DNA of 15,239 bases from an uncultured Bacteroidota bacterium (GTDB taxonomy: Bacteria; Bacteroidota; Rhodothermia; Rhodothermales; UBA10348). This document shows positions 12,991 to 15,239 of this stretch, piece after piece (the stretch's first letter is position 1; each line of letters begins with the position of its first letter). Made by a program: the position numbers and the translations under genes. Under the pieces are notes generated by a model. That model did no database searches. It was not told where the DNA came from and saw nothing but the letters and a program-made list of their open reading frames with translations. The stretch covers positions 1 to 15,239 of the forward strand of contig CALBJU010000225.1 in assembly GCA_937893205.1 (NCBI GenBank), read 5' to 3'.

Positions 12991-15239
12991 CTACAAATCT
13001 AGCTCCCTCTTCCTCACCAAAAACAGTCCTTCACCCTGGCTGCTGACGACGATGATGCCGCTTGAGAAGTAGGGATAGTTGCTCCAGGAGCCGGCGAAGC
13101 CCTTGACGTCGTCGGCATAAGGGGCGGTGTCGAAATGGCCCACTTTTACTGGGTTCTCCGGGTCCGTTATATCCAGAATTCGAAGGCCCGACTGGTAGTT
13201 GGACTGGTACATGAAATTGCCCTTGACGTACAGGTTGTGATCGCTGGCGCCGTTGTCGTGATAGTACTCGCTGACCAGCGTCGGATCGTCCAGATCGCTC
13301 ATGTCCCAGATCAGCGTTCGGGTCTGCTCAACCATGTTATTCATCTCGTCGAGTTCGTCATTCATGAAGAAGTAATTGTGGTCTTCCGACAACCAGCCCT
13401 GATGCGTGTAGGCGGTGTTGGGATACACTGCGTTGGCTATCGTGACAGGATTTGATTTGTCCGTGACGTCTGCCAGAACCAGCGAGCGGCCATTTGAATT
13501 GAAGCAGATCTCTCTTCCGTTGTAATCGTCATCGCGACCGTGATAGAGCACGCACTGCGCATCGTGAGTGCCACCTGATTCTGGATCCGCAAAGCATCCC
13601 ACGAATTGGGGCTCAACTGGATTGCTCAGATCCATCATGTGGAGCTGACGTCCGCATCCTTCCTGGCCTGAACCACTTCCGATGGCATACCCGAACCCGG
13701 TGTCTTCGTTGATGATGAGGTTATGTGAGCTCGCAACACCGGTGTAATGGGCCGTTTCCTCGAAATTGACCGGCATGTCAGAAGGATCGACATCGCGTAG
13801 TTGAGTCAGATCAAAGATCTGCATACCGTGATCCTGCGCTCCGTCCGCCACGATGAATGCATGGTCTTTGTACACCTTGATATCCCTCCACCAGCTCCCC
13901 GTAGAACCCTCTGTGCGCATGAGCTGCCCTACAATCAGCGGATTGCTCGGATCGCTGATGTCGACGAACGAGAGACCGTCGGTCCGACCGGCTAGAACAT
14001 ATTCTTTCCCGGTCTGCGGGTCTTCCCATCCCCAGACATCATTCAGCTTAGCGCCCCGATCGTTGACCATATCTCCCGTCGAAATGAAGGAGATCAGATC
14101 CACATTGTCACAGGGATACAGACCTGCTGCATCCCCATTTTCGCATTCTATCTTCTCCTCGCCAACGATGGTTTCCAGATGGGATACGTCATTCAGGGCC
14201 GTCCATACCGAATTCCAGGAGCCGTCTTCCCCCCTTTGAAAAATGGTAGCCAATCCCGTTTCATAGTCTGCGCTCGGCGCTCCGACGGCTACCAGATCGC
14301 CGCTGATCGCCAGGCCAACACCAAAGCCTCTTCCCGCCTGTCCTTCCGGCGCCCAGAGTTGCGCATGGTCTGATTCAAGGTCTTCGATGTTCTGAATAAA
14401 TGCGGTTCCGCGGGCACCAATCAGCAAATTATTGTCAGAAAGATTAAGGCCCAGACCGAATTGGGAGGCTTTGCTGCTTCCTTCCGCGGGCTCCATCTCT
14501 TGAATCGTGTTTGTAAGATTCCAGGCTCCACTATCGTCTCTTTCATAGACGAGGACAGCGCCAAATTGCTCATATCCGATCGCGCCCGCGTACAGCCGGT
14601 TTCCCGAAGCTGCGAGTGAGCGGCCGAGCATGGCGCCTACGGCCATGGAATCAGCGTCGATGGTCGCCGTCTTGACCCAGTTTCGGCTGTCGACATACTC
14701 GTAAACGATGATTCCACCACGGCCTTCATTGGCTGTGGATGTGCCAATAAACAGGGTGGTTTCAGAAGAGGCCACAGCCCAAGCCGCAGCTTCGATCAAA
14801 ACGCCCATGTCCATCCACATCATACCCATCTGGTGCACGACGTGGACCGCCCCCTCGTCTGTATCTGCGTTGTAGGAGGTGACCAGCATGTTGTTTTCCA
14901 CCTGCGCCATCGTCTGGGTGCGAAAGCCGCCCCGGGCATAGGCTCCGGCAAATTCAGCTCCTTCCTTCAAGCCTCCCTCGGGCCGAACGACCGCCGTTTC
15001 GGTCCACTCGCCGTCCGTTTTTCCAAATATGTAGACTGCATCCGTACCGGGAGCACCGACCAGCATGAGGTTTCCCGAGACGAAAATCGACCTTCCAAAT
15101 TCATCCCCATGCTCCCCGTCAGATGCCGAGAGTCGGTAGGCTTCGCCCCACTCTCCGTCAGCATCCTGTCGGTATACATAGACTTCTCCGGCCGGGTCGG
15201 ATCCCGAAGGCCAGCTGATCGGAGCCGAGCCCACCAACA
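12991..15239 (-). CDS. Secreted FG-GAP plus LVIVD-repeat (choice-of-anchor B family) protein, 5' end off window
   Basis: At least 748 residues are visible. The frame is open to the right edge, where the first codon is an internal TTG (Leu), so the true start and any signal peptide lie outside. Residues 1 to about 350 hold several FG-GAP-like propeller repeats, each with a 'GxVYVYxRDxDGxW' strand followed by 'FGRSIxxSGNxLxVGAP' (for example near residues 16, 67, 175, 222 and 330). From about residue 398 comes the choice-of-anchor B/LVIVD domain: LNDVWGWEDPQTGKEYVLAG, GLSFVDISDPSNP, WWRDIKVYKDHAFIVAD, THDAQCVLYHGRD, GLRILDITDPENPVKVG, and the closing SSGIIVVSSQGEGLFLVR. Four cysteines lie in this half. 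The function is unknown; such proteins are secreted, propeller-like and probably adhesive or regulatory. No sorting domain follows the LVIVD region. Confidence 0.9.
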   Translation of the reverse strand, partial: LVGSAPISWPSGSDPAGEVYVYRQDADGEWGEAYRLSASDGEHGDEFGRSIFVSGNLMLVGAPGTDAVYIFGKTDGEWTETAVVRPEGGLKEGAEFAGAYARGGFRTQTMAQVENNMLVTSYNADTDEGAVHVVHQMGMMWMDMGVLIEAAAWAVASSETTLFIGTSTANEGRGGIIVYEYVDSRNWVKTATIDADSMAVGAMLGRSLAASGNRLYAGAIGYEQFGAVLVYERDDSGAWNLTNTIQEMEPAEGSSKASQFGLGLNLSDNNLLIGARGTAFIQNIEDLESDHAQLWAPEGQAGRGFGVGLAISGDLVAVGAPSADYETGLATIFQRGEDGSWNSVWTALNDVSHLETIVGEEKIECENGDAAGLYPCDNVDLISFISTGDMVNDRGAKLNDVWGWEDPQTGKEYVLAGRTDGLSFVDISDPSNPLIVGQLMRTEGSTGSWWRDIKVYKDHAFIVADGAQDHGMQIFDLTQLRDVDPSDMPVNFEETAHYTGVASSHNLIINEDTGFGYAIGSGSGQEGCGRQLHMMDLSNPVEPQFVGCFADPESGGTHDAQCVLYHGRDDDYNGREICFNSNGRSLVLADVTDKSNPVTIANAVYPNTAYTHQGWLSEDHNYFFMNDELDEMNNMVEQTRTLIWDMSDLDDPTLVSEYYHDNGASDHNLYVKGNFMYQSNYQSGLRILDITDPENPVKVGHFDTAPYADDVKGFAGSWSNYPYFSSGIIVVSSQGEGLFLVRKRELDL

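Overview
The window is about 15.2 kb of bacterial chromosome with mid-range GC. The likely source is a Bacteroidota/Rhodothermota-like Gram-negative. This rests on several things: secreted and lipoprotein enzymes typical of that group (a ThuA-sugar dehydrogenase fusion, DUF1080, choice-of-anchor B/LVIVD), a TonB-dependent receptor remnant, and Shine-Dalgarno sequences that are weak or absent before most starts. The phylum is an inference and is not proven.

Left part (1-2705). The 3' end of mreB (+) converges on tag (-, DNA-3-methyladenine glycosylase I). The 224-nt gap between them holds three DnaA-box-like 9-mers and an AT-rich stretch with a perfect 12-bp inverted repeat, so it is a candidate replication-origin or DnaA-binding locus. 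Next on the minus strand are a small membrane protein and, 7 nt downstream, a DUF1835-family gene with a TTG start. That gene is split by an apparent +1 frameshift: its conserved C-terminus continues in another frame down to 1438.

Central part (2791-11219). Seven plus-strand genes lie close together, with gaps of 4 to 126 nt, and almost all have export signals. In order they are: ThuA-GSDH fusion, proline iminopeptidase-like lipoprotein, PQQ-type sugar dehydrogenase, secreted S15 Xaa-Pro peptidase, proline racemase-family enzyme with a Ser/Thr active-site pair (probably a 3-hydroxyproline dehydratase), exported SnoaL/NTF2-like protein, and DUF1080 lipoprotein. Two themes stand out. One is breakdown of proline- and hydroxyproline-rich peptides, as from collagen. 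The other is periplasmic sugar oxidation and keto-sugar processing.

Right part (11220-15239). A 1.8-kb island of broken genes comes next. It holds the 5' part of a secreted beta-propeller-like gene cut off exactly at the DUF1080 stop codon, about 500 nt with nothing recognisable, a decayed IS256-family transposase fragment with two in-frame stops, and the C-terminal end of a TonB-dependent receptor abutting it. The window ends inside a large minus-strand gene for a secreted FG-GAP plus LVIVD (choice-of-anchor B) protein, whose 5' end lies off the right edge.

No tRNA, rRNA, CRISPR array or intact mobile element was seen.
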